Shown here: positions 39,620-51,922 of the stretch, one piece after another | Numbering within the stretch: the stretch's first letter is position 1 | Layout of the letters: every line of letters begins with the position of its first letter | Notes under the pieces: model-generated | The model's input: the letters and a program-made list of their open reading frames with translations, nothing else | What the model was told of the DNA's origin: nothing | The model's database searches: none | Assembly (NCBI GenBank): GCA_963921825.1 | Contig: OY997588.1 | Span: forward strand, 126,015,203-126,079,202 | DNA length: 64,000 nt | Source: Erodium maritimum | Taxonomy: Eukaryota > Streptophyta > Magnoliopsida > Geraniales > Geraniaceae | Reading direction: 5' to 3' | Made by a program: the position numbers and the translations under genes

Positions 39620-39742
39620 AAGTTGCAACTGAGGGTCAAGGTTGCGGAAATGTACAAGTGAGGAATTTGTACTGAGGGCCTAGGTTGCAGAAATGTACAA
39701 GTGAGGAATTTGTTCTAAGGGCCAAGGTTGCAGAAATTGTAC
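39620..39742. repeat. Short tandem repeat, about 3 units
   Basis: A unit of about 45-50 bp containing AGGTTGCAGAAATGTACAAG and GAGGAATTTGT occurs about three times, the last incomplete. Confidence 0.7.
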
Positions 39743-39864
39743 GGGACAGAGGAGTTAGAGACATGAATTAGGATTTAGAGTAGGGAATTGTGAAAAGGGG
39801 CGAAAAAAGATAGAGAAGGACGGGAGAGAATAAGAAAGTGTAGAGAGAAAAGTAATATTTGATA

Positions 39865-40040
39865 GGGAAAACTCCATGATATTACTATCATTTGACTTTA
39901 TAGTACAAGATATACTGATTGATTTTTTTATCGTCCAAAATACATGGTCTGGTAAAATAATTATCAAAAACCATAATTTTCTGTACAAGGTATATTTTGT
40001 ACTATAAGGTCAAATGATAGTTATATCATGGAGTTTTCCC
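39865..40040. mobile_element. Mutator-type MITE, 176 bp
   Basis: Begins GGGAAAACTCCATGATAT and ends with its inverse. Arms of about 55-60 bp match with few differences. A perfect 9-bp duplication, TATTTGATA, flanks it (39856-39864 and 40041-40049), the size used by Mutator-superfamily elements. No coding capacity. It lies between the divergent FLN2 and HPPK/DHPS genes. Confidence 0.9.
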
Positions 40041-40650
40041 TATTTGATATTATTATTATTTGTATACAATATAATTTATAATTTTAATTATGTATATACA
40101 TATATATCTAATATATACTTGATAAAAATTAAATAAATAGAAAAATACATTTCCGATTAATCCCCAATTCCTCCATTAATCCCTAGACGCCTAAGCCCTT
40201 GCCTCCGATTAGTGCCTAACGTTTCCTACGACTTTGCCTATCAACCACCATACACTGCTATGCTACTCAGTAGCAGATCCACAAATCAGACTATCATCTC
40301 TGCATCTCGACGAAGATGGAGATTGAGCTACTGAGCTGTCGATATTTGCAAACAGTGACTCAGGGTTTTGATTGTTTGAATAAAAGGTACCATCTTTATT
40401 CGAGTTTTGTATATAAGTGCTGAAATATTGAGAAATTTAAATGATTGTCTTTGCTGTTTCTAGAGGGGGAATATTTCTTTCTTCAGTTTAAAATTTTGCA
40501 TCCAGAACTCTGTGTTGCATCCCATATTTCATGCGTTCCTACTATTTGCTTCAAAGTTGAAGGCTTGATCAATAAGCTGTGCAGGATCTGAAGTTGTGAG
40601 ACTGAGACTGAGACTCCTGGGCATTGAATATATAGAAGGCCAGCTCTGAT

Positions 40651-42344
40651 ATGAATATCTTCAAGAGAGTTGTGCTCGCTAAGCGCGGTAGTGATCTTGT
40701 CAAGTATTGTAGAGGTACTTTGAGCTCGATCTTCCTAGTTCTACATTTTGTGCTCTAGACTTCTAGTTGCTATGAATTGCTAATTGTGGGTTTCTTTTTC
40801 TGCTTGTATTTCTTTTTTGCCAAATTGTAATTATGCAAGTTGTATAGACTATTCAGTTTTTTGATGGCAGTATCAAACATGATGCAGCATCTTGTAGGTC
40901 TTTCCTCCACTCGTCCTCGGATTCCTTGGTTAAAATTAATGCTCAAGAGCAAGAAGTAGTGATTGCCTTGGGAAGCAATGTGGGTGATCGAATTAATAAC
41001 TTCAATGAGGCATTGCAGTCAATGAAGAGATCAGGCATAAGCATCACAAGACACAGTTGCTTGTATGAGACTGAGCCTGCCTATGTGACTGATCAGCCCC
41101 GCTTCCTTAACTCTGCAGTTAGAGGTGTCACTAAACTTGGCCCCCATGAACTTCTGGCGGCACTCAAGAAAATAGAGAAGGAACTGGGCCGCACAAAAGG
41201 GATAAGGTACGGCCCTAGGCCAATTGACTTGGACATATTGTTCTATGGAAAGTTTAGAGTTGGTTCCGATATTCTGACTGTTCCCCATGAGAGAATTTGG
41301 GAGAGACCTTTTGTGATGGCCCCGTTGATAGACTTACTGGGATCGTCCATTGACAGTGACACAGCTGCTTGTTGGCATACCTTTGCATCACATTCTGGTG
41401 GGCTCATTGAATCATGGGAAAAAATGGGAGGTGAATCTCTCATTGGAAAGGACGGAATGAAAAGGGTCTTACCAGTTGGAGATCACTTATGGGATTGGTC
41501 TGAGAAAACATCTGTCATGGGTGTTCTTAATTTGACCCCAGATAGTTTCAGTGATGGAGGGAAGTTCCAGTCTGTGGAGGCTGCAGTTTCTCAAGTTCGC
41601 CTTATGATATCAGAAGGAGCAGATATAATTGATCTTGGTGCACAATCTACCCGACCAATGGCTTCTCATATTTCTGATGAAGAAGAATTGGATAGACTAA
41701 TCCCCGTGTTAGAAGCTGTGGTTAAGATGCCTGAAGTGCAGGGAAAGCTAGTGTCTGTGGACACTTTCTATTCACAAGTTGCTTCAGAAGCAGTCAGCAA
41801 AGGGGCTCATCTGGTGAATGATGTATCTGCCGGGCAGATAGACTCCAACATGCTTAAGGTCGTTGCAGGCCTTAATGTTCCTTATATTGCAATGCACATG
41901 CGGGGGGACCCATCTACAATGCAGAGTAATGAGAATTTGAGGTATGATAATGTTTGTGAACAGGTTGGCTCAGAGTTGTATTCGAGGGTAAAAGATGCTG
42001 AATTGTTGGGTATTCCGTCTTGGAGGATCATCATTGACCCGGGAGTTGGGTTTTCAAAGAACACTGAGCAGAACTTGGACATTGTTATGGGACTGCCAAC
42101 CATTCGATCAGAGATTGCAAAGAAAAGTTTGGCTTTGTCTCATGCTCCCATGCTGATTGGTCCTTCCAGGAAGAGATTTCTGGGTGAAATCTGCAATCGC
42201 CCTGTAGCAGTTGAAAGAGATCCTGCAACTATTGCTTGTGTGACAGCGGGGACTTTAGGCGGTGCAAATATTGTAAGAGTACATAATGTAAGAGATAATC
42301 TAGATGCTGTGAAGCTCTGTGATGCAATGCTGAAGAGGAAGTAG
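40651..42344 (+). CDS. Bifunctional HPPK / dihydropteroate synthase, mitochondrial-type
   Basis: Two exons, 40651-40714 and 40888-42344, give 506 residues. The acceptor is the CAG before 40888; a nearer one at 40870 would run into a stop. The N-terminus (MNIFKRVVLAKRGSD, then CRSFLHSSS) looks like a mitochondrial presequence. HPPK domain: VIALGSNVGDR near 46-56 and the signature RYGPRPIDLDIL near 128-139. DHPS domain: MGVLNLTPDSFSDGG near 232-246, IIDLGAQSTRP, SVDTF, DPGVGFSK and GPSRKRFLG. HPPK adds pyrophosphate to hydroxymethyl-dihydropterin and DHPS joins it to p-aminobenzoate, two successive steps of folate synthesis; DHPS is the sulfonamide target. The whole DHPS region lies in one exon. 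A cytosolic isoform exists in some plants, so the location is inferred. Confidence 0.95.
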
Positions 42345-42848
42345 TTTCAACATGGTGATGCAAGCCTTTCATAATGCAAGCCTTTCATAAGTGTTTCTTC
42401 ATGTATTCTTTCACCAAAATCTGTACTGAACTTGTTAAATTCTTGTTGTGCAATGGAATTTCTTTGATCCATGATCATTGTACTGTACTAATGGATTGTT
42501 TATCTTGGTTTTAACTCACCTGTACAGTTGTACTTGTAAGCTCCAGAGTCCAGAGCAGCTCTCATAACAAGACCAAAGAGTAAAGAGAAAGTTGGAATAT
42601 CCTCTGTAGCTGTGATACAAAGAGTATTGACTGAAGAAAAAGACAAGCCTACTGAATTGGGCCCAAAATCATGAATTTTTAAGGCCCGTTAATGTAGGGA
42701 AGTAGGCCCACGTCCTGCCGGTCGCATACTGGACAAATTGATTCCCTGCTTCTTCGACAAATCCGACCTTCTTGTGATCTCTGTCTTCTTCTCTGCTAGC
42801 TCTTCTGTTCTTTATCTCTATTCTCTGTCGTCCACCGAACACACAGAA
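42345..42848. promoter_or_regulatory. HPPK/DHPS 3' UTR and RGP promoter
   Basis: A 504-bp gap between head-to-tail genes. CT-rich DNA at 42745-42840 is probably the RGP 5' leader. No other feature recognised. Confidence 0.5.
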
Positions 42849-44618
42849 ATGGCAGAGCCTTCGAGGATCGCACCGGCGTTGAAAGATGAGCTTGATATCG
42901 TCATACCGACGATCAGGAACCTGGATTTCTTGGAGATGTGGAGGCCGTTCTTTGAGCAGTACCATTTGATCATAGTCCAAGATGGAGACCCATCGAAGAC
43001 CATCAAGGTCCCCAATGGATTTGACTACGAGCTCCACAACAGGACTGACATCACTCGCATCCTCGGTCCCAAGGCCTCTTGCATTTCCTTCAAGGACTCT
43101 GCTTGCCGGTGCTTCGGCTTCATGGTCTCCAAGAAGAAGTACATCTTCACCATTGATGATGATTGCTTCGTAAGCTCTTCTTCCTATGAATTCATCTTGT
43201 TTTTTTTTCGTTCTTCAAATTATGTGTTTTTAGTGGTACCCTTTTAGCCGTTAGTTTGCTTGATTTCTGAGAAGCTAGAGTAGCTGAAATGATAAAAAGC
43301 TGCATTTTTTTATCCAACTTAGCTATGTAACTGCGTGCTCTAGTATTTAATTCTCTAGGAAAGTGCATCTTCACTTATTATGATTGAGGTCATACGTACA
43401 TAGATTCAATTTTGAACTTTGATTTCATATGTAGGTCATTCTGTTATTGCTCGGTGCCTGAGAAAGAATACATAGTCTTGAATTGCTTAATTCCATCTAA
43501 TGGGAGCTATTGATGTTCTCAAGTGGCTGAGGAAACATAGTTTTTGAGTCATTATGGGTTTTGGTGAAATAAACTATGATCTGGATCTGTTCTGTATCAT
43601 GCTTTGTACTATGTATGTCAACATATAGACACAAGTATTGTAAATTTGGGGATGAAAGTGTGTTGGGTTGTACTGTGAATTGGTTGACTAGATCCATTTT
43701 TGAAGGATGTATATTTTGCATGCATGTGTTAAGGTTGCCAAAGACCCATCTGGAGAAGATATCAATGCACTCCAGCAACACATAAACAACCTCTTGAGTC
43801 CATCAACTCCATATTTCTTCAACACTCTTTATGATCCCTACAAAGAAGGTGCGGACTTTGTTCGAGGATACCCTTTCAGCCTCCGCGAAGGTGTTCCCAC
43901 TGCAGTCTCTCATGGCCTTTGGCTAAACATCCCTGACTACGATGCCCCCACTCAGCTCGTGAAGCCTCGTGAGAGAAACACCAGGTATCTAAACCCCTCC
44001 TAATTGAACATAAAATGTGATCTGCTCATACTGATTAATCATTATGAATCAGGTATGTTGATGCTGTTATGACAATACCAAAGGGAACTTTGTTTCCCAT
44101 GTGTGGCATGAATCTTGCTTTCAACCGAGAACTGATTGGGCCAGCAATGTACTTTGGGCTCATGGGCGATGGTCAGCCCATTGGACGATATGATGACATG
44201 TGGGCTGGGTGGTGCATGAAGGTATGGTTCTTCATACTCATACCTTCCTTTTAGGGTCTGGACTTGAGGATATGAAGTAATGTATGTATATATTGTGAAC
44301 TTGAAGGTTATATGTGACCACATGGGATGGGGAGTGAAAACGGGACTGCCCTACATATGGCACAGCAAAGCCAGCAACCCATTTGTTAACCTGAAAAAGG
44401 AGTACAAGGGTATCTACTGGCAAGAAGAGATCATTCCCTTCTTTCAGTCTGCGACTCTTTCCAAGGATTGCACCACTGTGCAAAAATGCTACCTTGAACT
44501 CGCCATCCAAGTCAAGGCTAAGCTTGCCAAGGTCGATCCTTATTTTGTCAAGCTAGCTGATGCTATGGTCACCTGGATTGAGGCTTGGGACCAGATCAAT
44601 GCAGACTCCACAAACTAG
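42849..44618 (+). CDS. Reversibly glycosylated polypeptide / UDP-arabinopyranose mutase
   Basis: Four exons in frame: 42849-43169, 43734-43984, 44053-44221 and 44307-44618, giving 350 residues, the usual RGP length. The protein starts [20 protein letters not shown]. Seen: [18 protein letters not shown], the autoglycosylation region [14 protein letters not shown], the DDDCF acidic motif (103-107) at the exon 1 end, [20 protein letters not shown], and WAGWC. RGP proteins interconvert UDP-arabinopyranose and UDP-arabinofuranose on the cytosolic face of the Golgi and supply cell-wall arabinan and xylan synthesis. Class 1 (active) is more likely than class 2 from the conserved motifs. There is no signal peptide, as expected. 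Nothing odd is seen. Confidence 0.95.
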
Positions 44619-46764
44619 ACACTTCCTCATCAATTATTTCTTTTAATTCCTTTTCGCTCATGTTTTGAACTAGCATTCCTTTTGCTTTTGAGGTTGTCAA
44701 CTTTTCTGCTTCATTGATATTGAGATGTTATAACATTACTGCATCTTATTCAACTGATATTTCAATTATCTTTGGCTATCTGTTTCTTCATTACCTATCT
44801 AACCAAAATGGGTTGTCATATACATTTGTAAGTTGTGATCAGTTATTTGAAACCCTATGCTTCTCCTCGACTGAGCTCAAATTTTTGTACCAAGCTCACA
44901 CAGAATAAAAGGAACTGATAATTGCATAGAGTGTCCTGAGATATTCAGTTTTTGTAATTTGTAACCCTATTTTTTATAATGGAAAAAAGTATCACGAACT
45001 AATATATTTGTTGCAATTTTTACAAAAAAAATGACGATTTTACCCTTACATATTTAAAAATAATAAGTAAAAAAAATCAAAGTTTCTTTCTCTTTGTAAT
45101 GTACGAAGAGTAAGAAGTTTAATGGATCTAAAATTTGGATTTTTTATTCTTCAATTGTTATCTTATAAATTTAAATTTTCAAGGATAAAATCGTTATTTT
45201 AAAATAAATTTCTATGTAGTATAAAAACTGCATACCTTGGATATTATTATTATTATTTTGCAATTATCTCTAAAAGAAACAAAGCTAACTATTTGTCTGT
45301 TAAGGTTTGTTTACATGCTATTTTTCAAATACTCTTTTAAGAGCAAGTATGAAACAGCACCAGCTAGAGCCAAAACTCCATGCCTCGGATCATCAGTAGC
45401 AGAAAAATACAGTTTTGTTGTTTGTATGAATTATGATGCTTATTTCACACTTGGGATGCCACGTGTAGATGAATAAGTAACCTCAGAATGTAACCTCTCC
45501 AAATGAATCAGACAATACTGTGTACATAGTATATGATACTAGTGTGACATAATCATTGGTTAATCAGACTTGTGTGTGTCAAGTCTATTACTTTTCTGGA
45601 TGAGTCAAACTATAAATTAAAACAAGCACTATTAAGATACCCGAATAACAGATAAAAGCATATCATGCTGCCCCAAAATCCACTATTGTCATGATTAGTG
45701 TTAAACAACTGAATTAAAAACTAATCCAAATGTGAAGTGATGCCAGGGATGATGTCACCTGAGACAATGAGACAGACCCACATATTTTTTTAAGGTTTCA
45801 AAATACTTCAGTCATGATGCTCAGGACCCATGTTGAAGCAAGCCAAATCAAATGCTATATAATAATTCAGATTCCAAAACCAAATTAGACTGGAGATTGA
45901 TGACCTCATCCTCCTCAACTTTATAGAAGTCTCACAGCATATGCAGCACTAATGAAACACTAAAACCCTCATGGGTTGGCCACTTCATGAGTCATGGTGT
46001 TTTACTTCTATTGGAAATGGCATGACCTTACAGTTACAACTTACAAGTATACATAAGATGGAAACTTCCTCTTTTCCTGAATATGTATGGTTGAGTTGGT
46101 CATTAGTCCTAAAGCATTCCGAGATAATATATACAAGTGTAATGTAATGCTATGCTCATAGAACCTAACAATTCCATGATTTTGACAAAGTGGAGCTTTA
46201 GATTATAAAGATAAAAGCATACCATGAACATAACAATCCTTTTTGATTGATATCCTTAAACTACCAGAATAACATTTAACATCAGCCTTACTATTCTTAC
46301 AAAAGTAAAAATCCTAGTGAAGTTTATATTCTTTTTTTGAAACACAAATTGTATCTAAAATCTCCTCTGCCCTCACTGCAATCGAGTTAGTGTAACTTCT
46401 TCAACTACTTTCATGTTACCTGTACCAAGAGAAGAGAACAATATACCTATCAATCTTCCGTAACAGTGCACAAAATCATAAAAGGATCTCTAGAATCAAA
46501 GAATCTGCATATGGGGCTCCTTTAAGTAAAGTGTTCAATTATACTTACAACTAGTCCAGCTACTTTTACTTCTAGTCTTTAATTTCATCCATGGTGCTCT
46601 ACAATGTCAGACTACTACTTTTGCTTCAATTTCAATGGCTGGGGTGAAGCAACATTATATACATATCTTAGCTACAGAGAACCTCCACTTTTCAGGGCAC
46701 TAGAGTAAAGTTTTTATAAAGAGAGATCTCATATGGATATGTTTACATACCTTGTCATTCACAC
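44619..46764. other. Intergenic region between RGP and SPL6-like gene
   Basis: Holds both 3' UTRs (the genes converge). I looked for a YABBY gene here, because the Arabidopsis neighbourhood has CRABS CLAW, and saw no zinc-finger or YABBY-domain exon on either strand. An AT-rich segment at 44985-45235 has no clear structure. Confidence 0.55.
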
Positions 46765-49511
46765 TCACACCCCTTGTGTGGCCAGAAAACAGGAGAAGTC
46801 CTCACTTTCCTGCTTTACTGGCATGGAGCCTCTCTGTCGCTCAACTCTCTGAAGATGAGATGACAACTGGAGCAAATCAACGGTGGCTCCATGTTCAGGA
46901 GAGAGGGAGTGCTTGTAACTCGAAAAGCCTGAGCCATGAAAAATTCCTTTGGAGTGGACTTCAAAGTCAGCATCAGAAAGCATTATCTGCTCCACGTCAA
47001 CAGGGTTTGAGTAGAATCCATTTGCTGCATATTTCCCCCCAGAGTTCATCCTTCCAAGTCTTTCACCACCAACATGCTCTCCTGGGTAAAATAGGGGGAT
47101 TCCTTGAGACTGAGTTGACAGAAGAGAGAGAGCACAACTAGAGTTCGAGGCCTCAGATAATTCTTCAACATGTGATGCTGTATCAAGAGGAACCCTGGAA
47201 CAATGTTGTTTCCCAATGTTATGAAGATGAAAGGATTTCCCGATGTTCATCATGGGCACTGCCATCTGAGGATTGAAGATAGACTCCCTTTCAGATTTGA
47301 TATGCTGGTACTCATTAGCTTCACCATATCTATCCTGATAGAGATTGCCGCCTCTGTGTATGTTTGGGAAGACAACAGGTGATCTCTTTGGTAATGAGCT
47401 TGTCAGAAACCTTGTGTCTGCCAAATCAAAACAATGTTAGATAGATGTAAACATTTGGGGCTTCATGTGAAACTTCACAATAATATGTGAATGATGAGCT
47501 CAGTAATTTCTGATAGAGATTGCCATCCAAGTGTATGTTCTTTTCATCTATTATTTATTCATGCAGCCAATTTCAACCACCATATGATTCATAACAATAG
47601 ATCACCATTATCATGCTACATATGACTGTTCCATGTTAAAGATCCAAGCTATCATGCCATATAGGTTATTATAAGTGGGAACATTTGACTTCCTTAAGCA
47701 GCAAGAAATAACTTTTAGAGAAGCATGATTTGGCATAGTGCATTACATTAGAGAATCATAGTGGGCAGCTGATGTAGCCAATCCCCCATAGTTTGATTTG
47801 TTAACTAGAACAAGGATATTCATAAATGCAGAATTTTTCTTACTCAAATAAACGTAAGACATTCTTAGGTCAAGGCTCACTGAGATTTAGAATAATTTAC
47901 ACATGGGGGATTATGCAACAGCAAAAAGCTACCACAAAGGTGTGTTCTATCTTTTAATCCTCTACATGGTTTCGAATTTATTACTGAAAATGCAGTTGCA
48001 GTGAGAGAATGAACATTCACATCCTTTTCCCGCAACAGTTAATAAAATTATAAATAGTAGCATCAATGCAGACTAAGAGGGCTAACACTAGAATGAAAGC
48101 CTGGGACATTCTTAGTAAGGATAATAAAGGCAAGGAAGAGGCATAACAATATTTTTCATTTTTCTTCATGTTCTCTATTGTTACATTGAATTCAACAAAG
48201 CCAAGCTATAATATTGAAACTCCCCAACTAGGATTCTTTTCATTATTTTTCATAACAATATCTATTTGAACAGCCAATACAAAAGCACCAGAAAAAAGGT
48301 ATAGAAAATACGACAGAATCTGAAAGACCTCTTTGAAGTGACCCATATTTCCTAACCAGATTAGAGGGCAAGTGTTACTCACCTTGAATTGAATGAAGGA
48401 ACTTATGATGTTTTCCTGAGAAGGAGTCTAATTGAGGCTTCCTTCTACGCTCGTTATGGCCTGCTAGGCGCTTCCGGCAACTACGCTTCCCATCATCAAA
48501 TTCAACCAATAAATGGAACCTGGTCAACCAAAAGAGATATCACAGTTCATATAAGTCATAACAATACAGTACTAACAGCTATTAGATGAGTAATGATTAT
48601 ATAAAGCCTTAATTGAGTTTGTTTATTAGGCTTGTTATAGGCAGTGTTAGTGTGCAATGGATATGAGGTCAAATTGTTATTTTCCACTAAAGAACAATAT
48701 ACTAGGATTGCATGAAAGGAACCCATCATGAGCATAATATGAAATAAGAATCTGCCATCAAATAACTTGTAAAAAAGTTGTAATGACAAGTAAATGAAAA
48801 CAGAGAAAAGGCCCATTGTGAAGAGAAAAGAGAGAGAGTAGCTACCCACCTGCTACACTGCTGACAAAACCTCTGCTCAATGCCATTAACAATAACCCTA
48901 GCAGTTTTTGAGTGAGCATCACAGACTTTGTGCCTCTTGTGGTACTCCTTGGAGAAGGTAAGATCCATGTTGCAACCTTGGACTTGGCAAAATGCTGTGT
49001 GTGAGTTAGTAGGTGTAGTGCGAGCTCTCTTTGCCACCACAGCTGAGCCTCCAGAAGCTAATACTGACCTCCCTTTTGAAAATTTGGTATTAGCCCCAGT
49101 GCCATCAACTAATCTCCCTAGCTTCAAATCAATCAGTGAGGAGTCCTGGCTATTACACTCCTTGACAGAAATAGATTCTACTTCCCCCAAAGAGGAATTA
49201 GGAGTGAGCATACAAGTAGGAGAAACAACTCTCTTACCAGAATCACTACCAACCTCACCACCATATACCCCCACAGCTTGGTTACAGTGGAAATGCCTTC
49301 TCATAGCATCATTGAAACCCAATTCCATAAACTCCACACTCTCAGCTTCTACCTTATCAGATAAAACACTACTGTTCTCAAAATTGTAATAAGGTCTGGT
49401 CTCCATTTCCATCAAAGATTTTCTACTTCTTTCAAAAGCATCTAATGGTGAATCCATTTCATCAGAAAACAGAAGGCCCTTCCCATCTAAACCAAAGCTC
49501 CAAGGCTCCAT
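46765..49511 (-). CDS. SPL6: SBP-box transcription factor, SPL6-like
   Basis: Three coding exons on the minus strand, 48850-49511, 48383-48519 and 46765-47417, give 483 residues. The start is the first in-frame ATG (49511; [10 protein letters not shown]). SBP domain near 174-250: [27 protein letters not shown], then the nuclear signal [17 protein letters not shown]; the intron splits the domain after QQCSR, as in the family. The C-terminus carries [15 protein letters not shown], the feature that marks SPL6-type members. SBP proteins bind GTAC sites and control phase change and, for SPL6, immunity (family knowledge). A perfect canonical miR156 site lies in the last exon. Context supports SPL6 (see the synteny finding). 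A leader intron is likely. Confidence 0.93.
47116..47135 (-). promoter_or_regulatory. miR156 target site in SPL6-like mRNA
   Basis: The minus strand reads GTGCTCTCTCTCTTCTGTCA, the canonical SPL target of miR156, in frame within the coding sequence (peptide ALSLLS). The transcript is therefore expected to be cleaved or repressed by miR156 in juvenile tissue. Confidence 0.95.
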
Positions 49512-50947
49512 CAGCAACAACAGAATTGAAAAAAATAAGGTGCAGAGAAACTTCAAAACTGCACATCACAATCCAGAGATTAGCATTCAGCAATCTTCCA
49601 AGACTTAGATAAAAAAATCACAATGAAGTCATAGCTTTGTTTATATTTTGAGCAGAAGGGGAAGAACAAGCACACCAGAAATTATTCTTTCAAATCAGAA
49701 ACACATAAATGATCGAAATTTAAGAAACTAAAAAGACTGCTGAAAAATTGACGAATATCATAACTAACCAAAAATTCACAGACCAAAACTCAAGAACCCA
49801 CAATCAGTAAACACACGATAAGAGCAACAGTAGACGTAAAGGAGCAAAAGAAAATTAAATCTCGATTTGGTGTCTAAGAAACTGAACCGGGGACATTCCA
49901 TAGTGTATGAAAAACAAAAGAACCAGCTGAACTGATTTTGTAGAAGCAATCCGACAGGGTTTAGCAGAAATACCATGTCTTTCAAAACAAAACATACGAA
50001 CACGAAAAAATTCAAATTACCATTCCTCAGTTTTCTCAGAAACCAAACAGACGCTCGTTTCTCACTGGCACAGCCGCACAGACAACAACAAAAAAGCTCA
50101 ACGAATTAGTGAAATTCAACCGAGATTACAGAACCAAAATTCCTTGACTCAAGTGAAAATACCAAGAACAAAGCCATCACAAAATTCAACCAGTGCCACG
50201 CAAGGGGCGAAAAGCCACACCAGCACAGAATACAGATGAGAGAAAAGACCCACCGCGAGAAATTTCATAACAAAGTAACCCAGTACAGTAATCACGTCTA
50301 GTTTCCAAAAACTGATAGAAAAATGAAATGGGTCGGCTCAAAAAACAAGGCTTGAGCTTAAAGTAGCTGCCTTGACATAGTTTCCTTACATTTTCCTGCC
50401 GTTTAACGGAAACCAAACAGAAGATAGAGTGGGAAGGAAAGAAGATGGCTCAAATACAAACAGAGAAGAAGAAAGATGGTGTTTTTTTGCTGCTTACCAG
50501 TGGAGAGGGATGAGAGAGATGCAGAGAAAGATTGTATGTTTTGGTGTATATTAATATGAGAAATGTGGAGAGGTCGAAGCAGACACAGAGTGAGAGTGGG
50601 TCAACATGAATTCCACTACTATTGCACTCTGCTGCGCGAAAGCATGTCCAGGTTTTTGTTTCTTTTCAGACTGTGCCAAATTACCATTTTGGGACACATA
50701 CTCTCTTCTTATTACTGCCACTGCCATAACATTGTCGTTATTGATCTTGTTTTTACTCCTTTTATTTACGTCCCTATCCTATATTTTTATAGTTTAATCA
50801 TGAATTTTAATTACGTTATCGGTCACTAATGGTTTACTATGAAATATTTTGTTGATTATTTTTTCTTTTTATTTACAAAAAAAGCTTTGTTGATTGAATT
50901 ACGTGAAAGGTTCTCACGGTCAAGAAACTTCTTTTCTCAATATAATC
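49512..50947 (-). promoter_or_regulatory. SPL6-like leader intron and promoter
   Basis: A probable 5' UTR exon ends at 50498 (minus-strand CACTG/GTAAGC) and a leader intron of about 0.9 kb ends near 49560 (minus-strand GATGTGCAG). The transcription start would then be near 50530-50570. No coding exon is seen. The first foreign insertion begins at 50963, about 400 bp upstream. Confidence 0.5.
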
Positions 50948-50962
50948 AAATATTGCCAAGTT

Positions 50963-51739
50963 CTAAGGATTATCCTCCTAATTCAAAAGAAGCAATTATC
51001 ATCCCTCCCCCCTCTCTTCAACCCTAGCCGTCGTCCTCTTTGAGCTCCCGTTTCCTGTCGGCGACGTCATAGTCTCCGGTCATGGACGTCGCCGGTTGGT
51101 CCCCTTGGTCTTCTGCTCCGTTTCCCCCGGCTTCAAATCATCTTCCCCCTCCCTTTTCCCCTCTCCCCTCATGGCCGGCGTCGGATTTTCGTTTTTCGGT
51201 GTCTGTGTCCGTCTCTGGCTGATGTTGTTTTGGTGCCAACGGACTCGCAAGGTGGGTCTGAGCGGTGGTGGGCAGTTCCGGCGACTCGTCACGCTGCAGA
51301 TCTGACCTGAACGGTTACCTTTAGCGGGGATCTGGAATCCGCAGTTTCTGGATACCTCAAGTCAAGGTCCCTTGTCGGACGATGACAACTCTGAATCGAC
51401 TAGGTTTTTTTTCCTTTCGTTTTACAGCTTTTCAATAACTGCACTTGGTGCAGATTGGGTGTGTACTAGTTGCACGTTTGGTGTGCACTTGGTGCACGGT
51501 TTGGTGTGCCCGTTATGTGGCATGGTTTGGTGTGCATGTTGTTGCACTTTTGACGTGCACATGTTTGCATGTTCTAGGGCGTCCTAATTGTGTTCTAGTA
51601 GGGAGTCGGTAATATTATATTATAGGCTTGTTAATTAGGAGTCTGTAATTTTATCGTTTGATTGGGCGCTTTCATCAGATTGTACGTATGTCACTTTAAT
51701 TGATATATAAAATTGATGTCTTCCGCTTTTCGTCAAAAA
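50963..51739 (+). mobile_element. Retroposon 'Z', 0.78 kb, non-coding
   Basis: Flanked by a perfect 15-bp duplication, AAATATTGCCAAGTT, at 50948-50962 and 51740-51754 (the first base is shared with the poly-A). It has a CT-rich start, a GC-rich middle, an internal stretch of repeated GGTGTGCAC / GGTGCAC words (51445-51565), and a 3' end CTTTTCGTC plus A8. No credible ORF. A LINE-mobilised non-autonomous element; its 3' end matches the terminus of the young LINE at 22.1 kb (TTTCGTC plus A). Confidence 0.8.
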
Positions 51740-51922
51740 AAATATTGCCAAGTTGCAATTTCATCATTAGAATTTTAACTATCAACCATAGCCTTCAAAA
51801 AGTAGTAGGTTCACGTGTAACAGTTTAAAATATTTTGAAGGAAGAAATATTGGGTTTCAAAATTGAAATTCATAAATATTAAATTATCCCATATCATTAT
51901 AACGTTTAATTATTAATTTGTA

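Larger units (their letters stand above)
38927..40650. promoter_or_regulatory. Divergent FLN2 / HPPK-DHPS promoter region
   Basis: The two genes face away from each other. A CT- and CAC-rich stretch at 39240-39555 ending CAG/GTAAGA at 39555-39560 looks like a leader exon for the HPPK/DHPS mRNA, with a possible acceptor near 40583 (TGTGCAG). If so the true spacer to FLN2 is only about 250-300 bp. The segment also holds three tandem repeats (39620-39742) and a 176-bp MITE. No protein-coding exon other than those listed is recognised. Confidence 0.45.

Noticed and set aside
40871-40887. Earlier acceptor for HPPK/DHPS exon 2
   Set aside because: Using the AG before 40871 puts exon 2 in a frame that reaches a stop. 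The AG before 40888 keeps the conserved frame.
44619-46764. Hidden CRABS CLAW/YABBY gene
   Set aside because: Searched both strands for a zinc-finger Cys pattern or YABBY helix-loop-helix and saw none.
46752-47141. 129-codon plus-strand ORF at the SPL6-like locus
   Set aside because: Lies antisense to the last SPL6 exon and mirrors its codon pattern.
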